From contig NZ_JABEQL010000004.1 in NCBI RefSeq assembly GCF_014174215.1, positions 62,001 through 126,000 of the forward strand: a DNA stretch of 64,000 bases, written 5' to 3'. Numbering within the stretch: the first letter of the stretch is position 1; every line of letters starts with the position of its first letter. The position numbers were made by a program, and so were the translations under genes. The stretch is from Gluconacetobacter tumulicola. GTDB taxonomy: Bacteria > Pseudomonadota > Alphaproteobacteria > Acetobacterales > Acetobacteraceae. Below the pieces are notes generated by a model that did not search any database, had not been told where the DNA came from, and was given only the letters and a program-made list of their open reading frames with translations. Positions 45,030-54,308 of this stretch are shown here, in pieces.

Positions 45030-46298
45030 TCAGCGCAGGACGCGGGCCCGCTGGGCCTCGGTATCGTTGGCGATCTCGGCGCTCACGCCGTTCTCGCCGG
45101 AAATGACGCGCACCGTCTTCGCCCCCTGCTGGCGGGCGGAAATCAGCGAGTCGCTCATCATGTCTTCGATCGACCGTACCAGGTCGCGGGCGCTGGCGGC
45201 GGCGCCCATCTTGCTCTGGCGGCGCATGACCTCGAACAGCAGCGATGCGTCGATGCCGCCGGTCTCCACCTTCAGGCCGTAGCTTTCGATCATCGCCTCG
45301 ATCTCCAGCGCCGCGACGCGGGCCACGTCCAGGCCGGTCAGGGCGCGGAAGACGAAGATGCGGTCCAGGCGGTTCAGCACCTCGGGCGCGAAGCCGGCCT
45401 GGCGCAGGGCCTCGACCGACTCGGCACGCATGCGGTCGGGGTCGTCGGCCAGGCGGTCGGCGATCTCGGACAGGGCATCGGTCGCGATGTTCGACGTCAG
45501 CACGAAGATGGCGCGGACGGTGGAGATCTGCTGGCCGGTGGAGGCCTCGGTGACGTGCCCGTCATTCCACGCGGTGAGGAATTTCTTGAAGACGTCGGGA
45601 TGCGCCTTCTCGATTTCGTCGAGCAGGACGACGGCGTCGGGCTTTTCCTTCAGGCCGCCGGTCAGCTTGCCGAACGTGTCAGAGCCGACATAGCCCTTGG
45701 GCGAGCCGAAAAGCTGCGTCGCGGCATGCGGCGAGCTCATCTGCGTCATGTCGAAATGCAGCAGCGGGCGGTCGAGCTGCCGGGCCATCTGCTTGGCCAG
45801 GTAGGTCTTGCCGGTGCCCGGCGGGCCTGCCAGCAGGAAGATGCCGACCGGCTTGCCGCGCACCTGCAGCGCCATGCGGCGGCGGAGCTGGGCGGCGATG
45901 TCCTCGCAGACCTGGTCCTGCCCGATTACCCGCGCGCGCAGGCCGGCCGCCAGTTCCTCGGCATCGATCACCGTTTCTTTCTGGTCGCGCGCCAGCATTT
46001 CCTCCAGCGCGGTACGATTGGTCAGCCTGGCCAGTACATCCATCATCCACCCCCGTCGGCGCCGTAGCCCCTTGCGCGCCAGCCGTTCGGCGCGGGTTTC
46101 GAACATCAGTCCCGCCAGGGCCAGCAGGCTGCTCCCGCCCATCAGCACCGGAAAGGCCGGCGCACACCATTCCATGAAATGCGTCAGGCTGGCGAGTGAA
46201 AGATGCAGCGAGGCCGCGGCCTGCAGGCTGGCCAGGACCAGGAAAACGACCATCATGACCGGCATCAGCCGGTTGAGGGCGGGCAGGAGAGCCTTCAT
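45030..46298 (-). CDS. Membrane-anchored Clp/Hsp100-like AAA+ ATPase
   Basis: A 422-residue single-ring AAA+ protein with two N-terminal membrane segments (about 11-35 and 45-67) and a basic stretch (ERLARKGLRRRRGW), placing the ATPase in the cytosol. Walker A GPPGTGKT (158-165), pore loop GYVG (202-205), Walker B VVLLDEIEKAHPDV (D227, E228), sensor-1 Asn270 (LTSN) and an arginine-finger region NRLDRIFVF, followed by a ClpB D2-small-like C-terminal domain. The core resembles the second ATPase ring of ClpA/ClpB, but there is no first ring, N-domain or obvious ClpP-binding loop. Its start overlaps the stop of the upstream gene (ATGA). Likely a membrane-tethered unfoldase or remodeller; substrate unknown. 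Confidence 0.85.
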   Translation of the reverse strand: MKALLPALNRLMPVMMVVFLVLASLQAAASLHLSLASLTHFMEWCAPAFPVLMGGSSLLALAGLMFETRAERLARKGLRRRRGWMMDVLARLTNRTALEEMLARDQKETVIDAEELAAGLRARVIGQDQVCEDIAAQLRRRMALQVRGKPVGIFLLAGPPGTGKTYLAKQMARQLDRPLLHFDMTQMSSPHAATQLFGSPKGYVGSDTFGKLTGGLKEKPDAVVLLDEIEKAHPDVFKKFLTAWNDGHVTEASTGQQISTVRAIFVLTSNIATDALSEIADRLADDPDRMRAESVEALRQAGFAPEVLNRLDRIFVFRALTGLDVARVAALEIEAMIESYGLKVETGGIDASLLFEVMRRQSKMGAAASARDLVRSIEDMMSDSLISARQQGAKTVRVISGENGVSAEIANDTEAQRARVLR

Positions 46299-46897
46299 TG
46301 GACGATCACATCCATAACAAGCATCTGGTCCCGGTGAATGACCGGCAGCGGCGTCGGCCCCAGGACCGTGATGGCCCCCGGCGCCACGCCGGCCGGGCCA
46401 GGATCGGAAACCGGCGCGATATCGACCTCGCCGGATATGCGGATGGGCAGCAGCACGGTGCGTGGCTTGGGGGTCAGCGGCACGGTCTGGGTGATGCCGC
46501 CCGAACTGACGGTCACGATCCCGCCCGTGCCGGCCTCGTCATAGATCGGCATCTGGACCAGCCGGTATTCCCGCTTGCGGATGCCGGCCAGGATCCGGGC
46601 CTGCTGGTCGGGCGTCAGCCCCGATTGCTGCAGGGCGCGCGGCGCGTTATCGGGCGCGATCATGGCGAATTGCTGGGTGCTGGTCAGGGTGCCGGCCCCG
46701 GCGGCGGCACCATGGGCGGCATCGCTGACGATCGGGGCGGGCGCCGGGGCCGGGTGCTCGCTCTGGCTGGCCATGCGGGCGCTGAAACCGGCCACGACGA
46801 TCATGCCCGCCGCCAGGCCGTACCATAGGGGCCGGCCTTTGCCGGGTCCGGCCTCGTCGGGCGCGGCGCGTGCTTCGGGATCGGGCGTCTGCCTCAT
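46295..46897 (-). CDS. Membrane-anchored protein of unknown function (AAA+ operon, first gene)
   Basis: Unrecognised. From the ATG at 46897 it has 200 residues: an acidic N-terminal tail, a membrane segment at about 23-41 (LWYGLAAGMIVVAGFSA), a Pro/Ala linker, then a periplasmic-facing part of about 130 residues with a Gln/Arg-rich helix (LTPDQQARILAGIRKREYRL) and beta-rich end (VLLPIRISGEVDI). The start is uncertain: the ATG at 46921 (208 residues) is equally possible, and the frame is open to 47002. It overlaps the AAA+ gene by 4 bases. Same topology as the third gene, suggesting a membrane complex. Confidence 0.7.
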   Translation of the reverse strand: MRQTPDPEARAAPDEAGPGKGRPLWYGLAAGMIVVAGFSARMASQSEHPAPAPAPIVSDAAHGAAAGAGTLTSTQQFAMIAPDNAPRALQQSGLTPDQQARILAGIRKREYRLVQMPIYDEAGTGGIVTVSSGGITQTVPLTPKPRTVLLPIRISGEVDIAPVSDPGPAGVAPGAITVLGPTPLPVIHRDQMLVMDVIVQ

Positions 46898-47070
46898 GTC
46901 CGTATCATGCGTGCGCCCCATGCGGTTGGGCAAGCATGCAAACGAGGACGTGATTGTAATGTAATGTAGCCCCTGTGGTTCGCCCGGGTGCTGCCGGCGC
47001 ATGCACCTTGCGGCGGCATGCGTTATCGCCTATATCAGCTGCATTCCTTCATCTTCCGCTTTTCTTGGGG

Positions 47071-47095
47071 GGTGGCCTTGCCGGCCGCCTTTTTT
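47071..47095 (+). terminator. Terminator-like hairpin (attenuator) in rimP-nusA-infB leader
   Basis: GGTGGCC (47071-47077), 5-base loop, GGCCGCC (47083-47089), then TTTTTT. The 7-bp stem has one G:U. It ends 3 bases before the probable TTG start of rimP, so a fraction of transcripts should stop before the operon. Confidence 0.65.
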
Positions 47096-47098
47096 GTT

Positions 47099-47680
47099 TT
47101 GGACGCAGACTTACCCTACCTCACCGGCCTGGACGCCAAGGTGGCCGCCCTCGTGGCGCCCGTCCTGGCCGATATGGGATTCGAACTGGTCCGTGTGGCG
47201 ATCCTGGGCCGGGAGAGCCCGACGGTGCAGATCATGGCCGACCGTGCCGATGGCAGCCTGATCGCGATCGAGGATTGCGAGCAGATCAGCCACGCGGTGG
47301 GCGCGGTGCTGGATATCGAGGACCCGCTGCCCGGTGCCTGGACGCTGGAAGTCTCGTCGGCCGGCATCGACCGTCCGCTGACGCGGGCGAAGGACTGGAA
47401 CCGGTTCGCCGGGCATCTGGCGAAGGCCGAGGTGAATATCCCGATCGACGGCCGCAAGCGCTTTTCGGGCATCCTGCTGGGTGCCGCGGACGGGGTTGGG
47501 CGGCTGCGGCTGGAAGATGGAACCGAAGTGGCGCTGCCGCTGTCGGATATGCGTCGCGCGCGACTGGTTCTGACCGATGAGCTGATCGCGGCCAGCGCCC
47601 ATATGATGGGGGTCTCCGACGGCGGAGACCCGGAAACCCCTGTCCCGCCCGGCGAGAAGCCGGCGCGGAAGACTCACTAA
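47099..47680 (+). CDS. rimP: Ribosome maturation factor RimP
   Basis: Needed for 30S subunit maturation; first gene of rimP-nusA-ylxR-infB-rbfA. The conserved core begins [25 protein letters not shown] and continues with [14 protein letters not shown] and [13 protein letters not shown], the family signature. A TTG at 47099 gives a 193-residue protein beginning at the family-typical distance from this core. The frame is open upstream to a start at 46988, but the extra 37 residues are hydrophobic and are encoded across a terminator-like hairpin, so they are unlikely. GTG at 47072 is another option. No good ribosome site precedes the TTG, so the exact start is unsure. The gene ends 18 bases before nusA. 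Confidence 0.92.
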   Translation: MDADLPYLTGLDAKVAALVAPVLADMGFELVRVAILGRESPTVQIMADRADGSLIAIEDCEQISHAVGAVLDIEDPLPGAWTLEVSSAGIDRPLTRAKDWNRFAGHLAKAEVNIPIDGRKRFSGILLGAADGVGRLRLEDGTEVALPLSDMRRARLVLTDELIAASAHMMGVSDGGDPETPVPPGEKPARKTH

Positions 47681-47698
47681 GACGTCCTGGAGGTTCTG

Positions 47699-49234
47699 AT
47701 GGATACGTCCGTTTCCCGTCCCGAGCTGCTGCTGGTGGCGGATGCCGTCGCGCGCGAGAAGGCGATCGACCGGGAGGAAGTCCTGGAAGCGATGGAGCAG
47801 GCCATCCAGAAGGCCGGGCGTGCCAAATATGGGCATGAGAAGGATATTCGCGCGACCATCGACCGCAAGACCGGCGATGTCCGCCTGTCCCGCTGGACCG
47901 AGGCCGTCGAGGTCGTGGAGAATGAGGAAACGCAGATCCCGCTCCACATCGCCCGCAAGTTCAAGCCCGAGATCCATCTGGGCGAGCATCTGGTCGACCC
48001 GCTGCCGCCGATCGATTTCGGCCGTATCGCGGCGCAGACGGCCAAGCAGGTGATCGTGCAGCGCGTGCGCGAATATGAGCGCAAGCGCCAGTTCGAGGAA
48101 TTCAAGGACCGCGTGGGCGAGATCGTGAACGGCACGGTCAAGCGCACGGAATACGGCAACCTGATGGTCGAGATCGGCAGTTCGGAGGCGCTGCTGCGCC
48201 GTGACGAGCTGATCCCGCGCGAGAGCTTCCGCAATTCCGACCGCGTGCGCGCCTATATCTATGACGTGCGCGACGAGCCGCGCGGGCCGCAGATCTTCCT
48301 GTCGCGCACCCATCCGGCCTTCCTGGCCAAGCTGTTCGCCCAGGAAGTGCCCGAGATCTATGATGGCATCATCGAGATCAAGGCCGTGGCCCGCGATCCG
48401 GGGTCGCGCGCCAAGATGGCGGTGATTTCGCGCGATGCCTCGATCGATCCGGTCGGCGCCTGCGTGGGTATGCGCGGATCGCGCGTCCAGGCCGTGGTGC
48501 AGGAACTGCAGGGCGAGAAGATCGATATCATTCCCTGGAGCCCCCAGGCGGCGACCTTCGTGGTCAACGCCCTGGCGCCGGCGGAAGTCACCAAGGTGGT
48601 GATGGACGAGGAAGCCGGGCGCGTCGAAGTCGTGGTGCCGGACGAACAGCTCAGCCTGGCGATCGGCCGGCGCGGACAGAATGTCCGCCTGGCCAGCCAG
48701 CTGACGCGCTGGGATATCGACATCCTGACCGAGGCCGAGGAATCGGAGCGTCGTCAGGAGGAATTCCGCCGTCGCAGCAGCCTGTTCGTCGAGGCGCTGG
48801 ACGTGGACGACGTCATCGCCGGCCTTCTGGTGACGGAAGGCTTCCATTCGATCGAGGAACTGGCCTATGCCGATCCCGACGAACTGGCCGGGATCGAGGG
48901 TTTCGACGAGGATGTGGCCAGCGAGCTGGTCCGCCGCGCCGAAGGCTTCCTGGCCCGCCGCGAGGACGAGCTGGACGAGAAGCGCCGTGGGCTTGGCGTG
49001 TCGGACGAGATCGCGGTCCTGGGCGTGTTTTCCAACCAGATGCTGGTGACGCTGGGTGAAAAGGGTGTGAAGACCCTGGACGACCTGGCCGACCTGGCCG
49101 GCGACGAACTGGTCGAGTTTCTGGGTGGCGACGTCATCGACGAGGAAGCGGCGAACGAGATCATCATGGCGGCGCGCGCCCACTGGTTCGAGGGCGAGCA
49201 GCCGGCCGACGCGCCGGAGGCACCGGAGGCCTGA
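47699..49234 (+). CDS. nusA: Transcription termination/antitermination factor NusA
   Basis: Binds RNA polymerase and modulates pausing, termination and antitermination. The 511 residues show the N-terminal polymerase-binding domain (1-125), S1 domain (about 135-200), KH1 and KH2 (about 230-345, including VGMRGSRVQAVVQELQGEKIDII and AIGRRGQNVRLASQLT), and two acidic C-terminal helix-hairpin repeats (about 365-425 and 440-500) as in other alphaproteobacteria. A GGAGG ribosome site lies 7 bases before the ATG. Second gene of the rimP operon; the next gene, ylxR, starts 8 bases after its stop. Confidence 0.98.
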   Translation: MDTSVSRPELLLVADAVAREKAIDREEVLEAMEQAIQKAGRAKYGHEKDIRATIDRKTGDVRLSRWTEAVEVVENEETQIPLHIARKFKPEIHLGEHLVDPLPPIDFGRIAAQTAKQVIVQRVREYERKRQFEEFKDRVGEIVNGTVKRTEYGNLMVEIGSSEALLRRDELIPRESFRNSDRVRAYIYDVRDEPRGPQIFLSRTHPAFLAKLFAQEVPEIYDGIIEIKAVARDPGSRAKMAVISRDASIDPVGACVGMRGSRVQAVVQELQGEKIDIIPWSPQAATFVVNALAPAEVTKVVMDEEAGRVEVVVPDEQLSLAIGRRGQNVRLASQLTRWDIDILTEAEESERRQEEFRRRSSLFVEALDVDDVIAGLLVTEGFHSIEELAYADPDELAGIEGFDEDVASELVRRAEGFLARREDELDEKRRGLGVSDEIAVLGVFSNQMLVTLGEKGVKTLDDLADLAGDELVEFLGGDVIDEEAANEIIMAARAHWFEGEQPADAPEAPEA

Positions 49235-49242
49235 GCCACGGC

Positions 49243-49908
49243 GTGTCGGAGCAGGCGGGGCAGGATATGATGGCGGACGCCGAACACGAGCCGGACGACG
49301 ACGAGCGGGGGCCACTCCGCCGCTGCATCGTCACGCGGGAGCGTGCGGCGCCCGAGACGATGCTGCGTTTCGTGGTCTCGCCCGACCGGATTGTGACACC
49401 CGATCTTTCCGCGCGTCTGCCCGGACGGGGAATCTGGTTGAGCGCACGGCGGGATGTGCTAGAAACGGCCCGGACACGGGGGGCGTTCTCACGCGCCGCC
49501 CGCGGTCAGGTCGTTGTTCCGCCCGACCTCGATGCAATCCTGGAAGCTGGCCTTGTGCGCCGGATCCTGGAGACGGTGGGACTCGCACGACGGGCCGGTC
49601 AGGTGACATACGGTTTCGTCAAGGTGCGGGAATGGATTGAGGGCGGTCGCGCCGGTCTGGTGATACAGGCCGAGGATGGCAGCCCTGACGAGAGGACGAG
49701 GTTATTGTCCGGCGCACGGGATCTGCCGATAGCGGTTGTTCCTACGGCGGCGGGTCTGGGGGCGGCATTCGGCCGTGACCATGTCGTGCATGCGGCGATG
49801 TCGCATGGCGAACTGGCGCGGCGCGTCCGCATTGATAGTGAACGTTTTGCGGGGCTGTCCGGCAGGGCGGTTCCGGGTTCGTCGGACCAATCCGGCGAAC
49901 TTGGGTGA
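49243..49908 (+). CDS. ylxR: YlxR (DUF448) RNA-binding protein with L7Ae-like C-terminal domain
   Basis: A 221-residue two-domain form of YlxR common in alphaproteobacteria. Residues 20-95 form the YlxR domain (RRCIVTRE, the GRGIWLSARRDV segment, AFSRAARG); residues 105-195 resemble a ribosomal L7Ae/L30e-type fold (LGLARRAGQVTYGFVKVREWI). The role is thought to be RNA or nucleoid related and is not settled. The start is GTG at 49243, 8 bases after the nusA stop; it lies between nusA and infB exactly as in the conserved operon. The C-terminal 20 residues are Ser/Gly-rich. Confidence 0.92.
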   Translation: MSEQAGQDMMADAEHEPDDDERGPLRRCIVTRERAAPETMLRFVVSPDRIVTPDLSARLPGRGIWLSARRDVLETARTRGAFSRAARGQVVVPPDLDAILEAGLVRRILETVGLARRAGQVTYGFVKVREWIEGGRAGLVIQAEDGSPDERTRLLSGARDLPIAVVPTAAGLGAAFGRDHVVHAAMSHGELARRVRIDSERFAGLSGRAVPGSSDQSGELG

Positions 49909-49920
49909 ACAGGCGGGTAC

Positions 49921-52605
49921 ATGAGCGAAGGCAACGATCAGGATCAGGGTAAGGGACGCTTGTCCTTGCGGCCGGCGGGCCGGAAGGAGGTCGGACGGAC
50001 GGTTGACGCCGGTTCCGTGCGACAGAGTTTCAGCCATGGTCGTTCGAAGGTGGTGCAGGTCGAGGTGCGCAAGAAGCGCGGCCCCGGTCCCGCCCCCGCA
50101 GGCAGCGGCTCCGGTTCGCCCGGTGGTAGCCGGGCAGGCGGTGGGCGCGGTGGGAGCGGCGGTCGCGCGCTGACCGCCGCCGAACTGGCCACCCGCCAGC
50201 GCGTACTCGAGGAGCAGCGGGCCGAGGGTGTCCGCCGCGAACAGGAGCGGCGCGAGCAGGAAAAGATCATGATCCTGTCCGCTGCCGAGGAAGCGCGGCG
50301 GCGTGAGGAAGATGCCCGGCGCGCAGCCGAGGAAGAAGCCCGCGAACAGGAAGAAGCGTCCCGTGCCCGCGCCGAACAGGCCGAGCAGCCGGTTCAGGAC
50401 CAGTCCGACGCTTCGGCGCCAGGGCCCGTGGTCTCGGCGGTGCCGATCCCCGGTGCGGTCACGCTGGCCCCGCCGATGGAGCGCCTGCGCCCGCTGGCCG
50501 AGCGCGCCATCATGCCGGCCCGTCCGGTCACGCCCACCCGTCCGGCCCCGCAGGCCGCGACGCCGGCCCAGCCGCCGGGCGAGACCCTGCGCCTGCGTAC
50601 CGGGCGTGGTCCCGACACGGAAGAAGAACGCCGTGCCCCGCGTCGCCCCGGCGTCGTGCCCAGCCGCAAGCCGAGCGGCGCGCCGGCGAAGAAGGGGGGC
50701 GACAATCGCCGTTCCGGCCGCATCGACGTTCAGGCGGCGATCGAGGGTGACGACGACAAGACGCGTTCGCTGGCCTCGGTCCGGCGCCAGCGTGAGCGTG
50801 AGCGCCGGCAGGCGGAGCTGGAGCGCCTGCGCTCCGACCAGGTTCGTGTGGTGCGCGACGTGGTGCTGCCCGAGACGATCACGGTTCAGGAGCTGGCGAA
50901 CCGCATGGCGGCCCGCCAGGGCGAAGTCATCAAGGCCCTGATGAAGATGGGCGTGATGGCGACCGTGACCCAGTCGCTCGATGCCGATACGGCCGAGCTG
51001 GTCATTCAGGAATTCGGCCATCGCGTCCGTCGCGTGGCCGACAGCGACGTCGAAATCGGCATCGAAGGCATCGAGGATACGCCGGAAGACCTGCTGCCGC
51101 GTCCGCCCGTCGTGACGGTTATGGGGCATGTCGACCACGGCAAGACCTCGCTGCTGGATGCGCTGCGCACCACCGACGTGGCCGCGGCCGAAGCCGGTGG
51201 CATCACCCAGCATATCGGTGCCTATCAGGTGACGCTGCCTTCGGGCGCCAAGATCACCTTCATCGACACGCCGGGCCATGAGGCGTTCACCGCCATGCGT
51301 GCCCGTGGCGCGTCGGTGACCGACGTGGTGGTGCTGGTCGTGGCGGCGGATGACGGGGTCATGCCGCAGACGATCGAGGCGATCCGCCATGCCAAGGCGG
51401 CGAATGCGCCGATCGTGGTTGCGATCAACAAGTGCGACAAGCCGGGCGCCAACCCCGAGCGCGTGCGTCAGGAACTGCTGTCGCACGAGATCGTGGTCGA
51501 ATCGATGGGCGGCGACACCCAGGATGTCGAGGTCTCGGCGCTGAAGCGCACCGGGCTGGACAAGCTGGAAGAAGCCATCCTGCTGCAGGCGGAAATCCTG
51601 GACCTGCGCGCCAACCCGGACCGGGTGGCCGAAGGCTCGGTGATCGAAAGCCGGCTGGATCGCGGTCGTGGCCCGGTGGCGACGATCCTGGTGCAGAAGG
51701 GCACGCTGCGGCGTGGCGACATCGTGGTGGCCGGTGCCGAATGGGGCCGTGTCCGTGCGATGCTGGACGACCGCAACCGCCCGATCCAGGAGGCGCTGCC
51801 TTCGACCCCGGTCGAGATCCTGGGCATTGCCGGCGTGCCGGGTGCCGGCGAGCCGTTCGTGGTGGTGGAGAACGAGAACCGCGCCCGCGAGATCTCGGAA
51901 TTCCGCCAGCGCGTGATCAAGGACCGCATGGCCGCGGGCCAGACGGCCGCGCGCGGCACGCTGGACCAGATGCTGGCGCGTATCCAGGCCGGCGCCCAGA
52001 AGGAAGTCGCCGTACTGATCAAGGCCGACGTCCAGGGTTCGGCCGAGGCGCTGCAGACCACGGTGCTCAAGCTGGAGCATGAAGAGGTCAAGGTGCGGGT
52101 GCTGACGGCCGGTGTCGGCCAGATCACCGAAAGCGACGTGCAGCTGGCCAAGGCGTCGGACGCGGTGATCATCGCGTTCAACGTCCGCGCCACGACGCAG
52201 GCGCGGGAGCTGGCGCAGCGCGAAGGGGTCGATATCCGCTACTACTCGATCATCTATCAGGTCGCGGACGACGTCGAGCAGCTGGTCAAGGGCAAGGTCG
52301 CGCCCAAGCACCGCGAGAAGTTCCTGGGTTATGCCGAGATCCGCAAGGTGTTCGACATCACCAAGGTGGGTAAGGTTGCCGGTTGCTACGTCACCGAGGG
52401 CGTGGTCAAGCGTGGGTGCGGTGTGCGCCTGCTGCGCGACAACGTTGTCATCCACGAGGGCGATCTCAGCCAGCTCAAGCGCTTCAAGGACGATGTCAAG
52501 GAAGTGGCGCGCGGTTATGAGTGCGGCCTGTCCTTCGCCGGCTACAACGACCTGCGTGAAGGCGACATGGTCGAGTGCTACGAAATGGAACTGGTCCCTG
52601 CATGA
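49921..52605 (+). CDS. infB: Translation initiation factor IF-2
   Basis: GTPase that delivers initiator tRNA to the 30S subunit and promotes subunit joining. The 894-residue protein has a long charged, Arg/Glu/Ala- and Pro-rich N-terminal region (1-300), the IF2_N-type domain (about 312-365: [13 protein letters not shown]), then the G domain with GHVDHGKT (402-409), DTPGHEAF and NKCDKPGAN, and C-terminal domains II-IV. The start ATG is 12 bases after the ylxR stop. Its stop overlaps the rbfA start (ATGA). Confidence 0.98.
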   Translation: MSEGNDQDQGKGRLSLRPAGRKEVGRTVDAGSVRQSFSHGRSKVVQVEVRKKRGPGPAPAGSGSGSPGGSRAGGGRGGSGGRALTAAELATRQRVLEEQRAEGVRREQERREQEKIMILSAAEEARRREEDARRAAEEEAREQEEASRARAEQAEQPVQDQSDASAPGPVVSAVPIPGAVTLAPPMERLRPLAERAIMPARPVTPTRPAPQAATPAQPPGETLRLRTGRGPDTEEERRAPRRPGVVPSRKPSGAPAKKGGDNRRSGRIDVQAAIEGDDDKTRSLASVRRQRERERRQAELERLRSDQVRVVRDVVLPETITVQELANRMAARQGEVIKALMKMGVMATVTQSLDADTAELVIQEFGHRVRRVADSDVEIGIEGIEDTPEDLLPRPPVVTVMGHVDHGKTSLLDALRTTDVAAAEAGGITQHIGAYQVTLPSGAKITFIDTPGHEAFTAMRARGASVTDVVVLVVAADDGVMPQTIEAIRHAKAANAPIVVAINKCDKPGANPERVRQELLSHEIVVESMGGDTQDVEVSALKRTGLDKLEEAILLQAEILDLRANPDRVAEGSVIESRLDRGRGPVATILVQKGTLRRGDIVVAGAEWGRVRAMLDDRNRPIQEALPSTPVEILGIAGVPGAGEPFVVVENENRAREISEFRQRVIKDRMAAGQTAARGTLDQMLARIQAGAQKEVAVLIKADVQGSAEALQTTVLKLEHEEVKVRVLTAGVGQITESDVQLAKASDAVIIAFNVRATTQARELAQREGVDIRYYSIIYQVADDVEQLVKGKVAPKHREKFLGYAEIRKVFDITKVGKVAGCYVTEGVVKRGCGVRLLRDNVVIHEGDLSQLKRFKDDVKEVARGYECGLSFAGYNDLREGDMVECYEMELVPA

Positions 52606-53039
52606 GCCGCAACCCATCACGTGGGAAGGTGAATACGGCTGGGCCGGCGGGGAAACTCGCCGGTCTTGCCGCTTCCGGCCCCAGCCAGCGCCAGTTGCGC
52701 GTGGGCGAGGAAGTGCGCCGCGTGCTGGCCGACCTGTTCGCCCGCACCGAATTCCGCGACCCGGAACTGGTCGATGCCCGCATCACCGTGACCGAAGTGC
52801 GGCTGTCGCCTGATCTGAAGCACGCCACGGCCTTCGTTGCGCGGCTGGGGCGGAGCGATGTCGACGCGCTGATGCCGGCATTGCGGCGGGTGGCGCCGTT
52901 CCTGCGGTCGCGCATGTCGGGCAATCTGCGGCTGCGGGTGGTGCCGGAAATCCATTTCCAGCCCGATACGGCGCTGGATTATGCGATGGAAGTCAGTGCG
53001 CTGCTGAGCCAGCCCGAGGTGGCGCGGGATCTGGACTGA
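52602..53039 (+). CDS. rbfA: 30S ribosome-binding factor RbfA
   Basis: Cold-shock and ribosome-assembly factor that binds 16S rRNA helix 1. The 145-residue protein starts at the ATGA overlap with infB and shows the single KH-like fold: [20 protein letters not shown], the [23 protein letters not shown] strand-helix region, and [20 protein letters not shown]. An N-terminal 30-residue basic/Ala-Gly tail precedes the fold. Last gene of the rimP-rbfA operon; a family B hairpin element follows. In many relatives truB follows directly, but here an MCE gene on the opposite strand interrupts. Confidence 0.96.
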   Translation: MSRNPSRGKVNTAGPAGKLAGLAASGPSQRQLRVGEEVRRVLADLFARTEFRDPELVDARITVTEVRLSPDLKHATAFVARLGRSDVDALMPALRRVAPFLRSRMSGNLRLRVVPEIHFQPDTALDYAMEVSALLSQPEVARDLD

Positions 53040-53049
53040 GAGAAGGTCT

Positions 53050-53169
53050 CTTCTTTTTCTGAAGAAAAAGAAGCAGAAAGACTTTTGATCTGTTCAGGGG
53101 CACTGTGTGCCCCGGCAAAAAACTCCTGAACGAATAAAAGTTTTTTGGTTCTTTTTTTCAAAAAAGAAC
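53050..53169. repeat. Family B hairpin mosaic, longest copy (B3)
   Basis: Three hairpins: perfect 10-bp CTTCTTTTTC / GAAAAAGAAG with TGAA loop (53050-53073); GGGGCAC / GTGCCCC (53097-53113) nested between GTTCAGG (53092-53098) and CCTGAAC (53125-53131); and GTTCTTTTTT / AAAAAAGAAC (53148-53169). It lies between convergent rbfA and mlaD-like genes and can stop transcription from both. Confidence 0.8.
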
Positions 53170-53174
53170 GAAGA

Positions 53175-54152
53175 CTATTTCGTCCCCATCAGCAGCACGC
53201 CCGGTGCCTGTCGGATCTCATGCACCGCGTCGTGCAGCGCGGCGCCGCCGGCCGCGATATCGCGCCGCGTGGCTTCCAGATCGGTCTTCAGCGCATCGTC
53301 GGGCGTGTGCAGGTCGGAGCGGACCTGCCGGGCGGCTGCCATGCCTGCCTTGCTGTCGCGGGTGAGGGCCCGGATGTCCGCGCCGCGATCATGAATCTGC
53401 TGGTGGGCTGTGGCTCGGGCCCGCGCGATTGTGGTGCGGGTGGCGTGCCAGTCGTTTTCAGTCTTTTGCCGGGCAGTCTTCGCCGTGGCCGAGGCCGTTC
53501 GGAGGGCTGATGCGGTGGCCGTCAGGCTGGCGCGGACGGGCGGCAGGCTGGCATCCAGATTCTGCGCTATTTTTTGGCTTTCCTGCACGGCCTGTCGCCA
53601 TTCCGCCGCCATTTTGTGGATCGGCAGGGTGGTCAGGGTCCGGCGCAGGATCGCCAGCCGGGATTCGTGGGCCGGGATTTCCACCAGGTCCGACAGGCCG
53701 GGATGCGGCGGCGGGACGGGGCCGGGGACGATATCCAGATCGATACCGATGCGCCCGGTGACCAGGCTGGCGGTATGGAGTTCGGCCTGCAATCCGTCGC
53801 GCACCAGCCGGGCCAGGATCCGGCGGGGCGACGAGGCGTCCGCGCCGGCCGTCATATGAATCCGTTTGGGCTGGATGCGGATGATGACGGGGATCAGCGC
53901 GCGGCCCTGCTGTGGCTCGGCGTCGAGGGCGACCTGCTCGACCCGGCCCAGCATCACGCCGCGAAATGTGACGACCGCGCCGGCGCGCAGGCCGCCGACC
54001 GGATGGTCGAACACGATCATGGCCCGTTCGGTGCGTGCCAGCAGGCCGAACTGGCCGAACGAGCCCAGGAAGGCGCAGCCCAGCGCGATCCCGCCAGCGA
54101 CGAAGAGCAGGATGGCCGCCCATCGGGCTGCCTGACCCGGATGCATGCTCAT
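53175..54152 (-). CDS. MCE/MlaD-family lipid-transport protein
   Basis: A 325-residue periplasmic protein with one N-terminal membrane anchor (about residues 10-33), one MCE domain (about 40-120: FDHPVGGLRAGAVVTFRGVMLGRVEQV) and a long C-terminal helical region rich in Ala, Arg, Thr and Gln, likely coiled-coil. Single-domain MCE proteins are usually the substrate-binding part of Mla-type phospholipid ABC transporters. Here no MlaE permease or MlaF ATPase is adjacent, so it is an orphan whose partners would be elsewhere. Start uncertain: ATG at 54152 or 54146 gives a proper anchor; the frame is open to 54230. It is divergent from truB. Confidence 0.82.
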   Translation of the reverse strand: MSMHPGQAARWAAILLFVAGGIALGCAFLGSFGQFGLLARTERAMIVFDHPVGGLRAGAVVTFRGVMLGRVEQVALDAEPQQGRALIPVIIRIQPKRIHMTAGADASSPRRILARLVRDGLQAELHTASLVTGRIGIDLDIVPGPVPPPHPGLSDLVEIPAHESRLAILRRTLTTLPIHKMAAEWRQAVQESQKIAQNLDASLPPVRASLTATASALRTASATAKTARQKTENDWHATRTTIARARATAHQQIHDRGADIRALTRDSKAGMAAARQVRSDLHTPDDALKTDLEATRRDIAAGGAALHDAVHEIRQAPGVLLMGTK

Positions 54153-54308
54153 CGGCCGCGGGGACGAAGAAGAGTGATCATCGGCTTTTATTCGGGCCTC
54201 CCCCGCCTCATGAGAAAGCAGGCATCGCACAATCCGGCATTGCTCCTCATTCAGGGCTCGTCTACACGCACGCCTCTTCCAGGATTCTGATCAAGAAGGT
54301 TTTGCCCC

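Noticed and set aside
46988-47098. Upstream extension of rimP by 37 residues
   Set aside because: It would be hydrophobic, unlike cytosolic RimP, and runs across a terminator-like hairpin.
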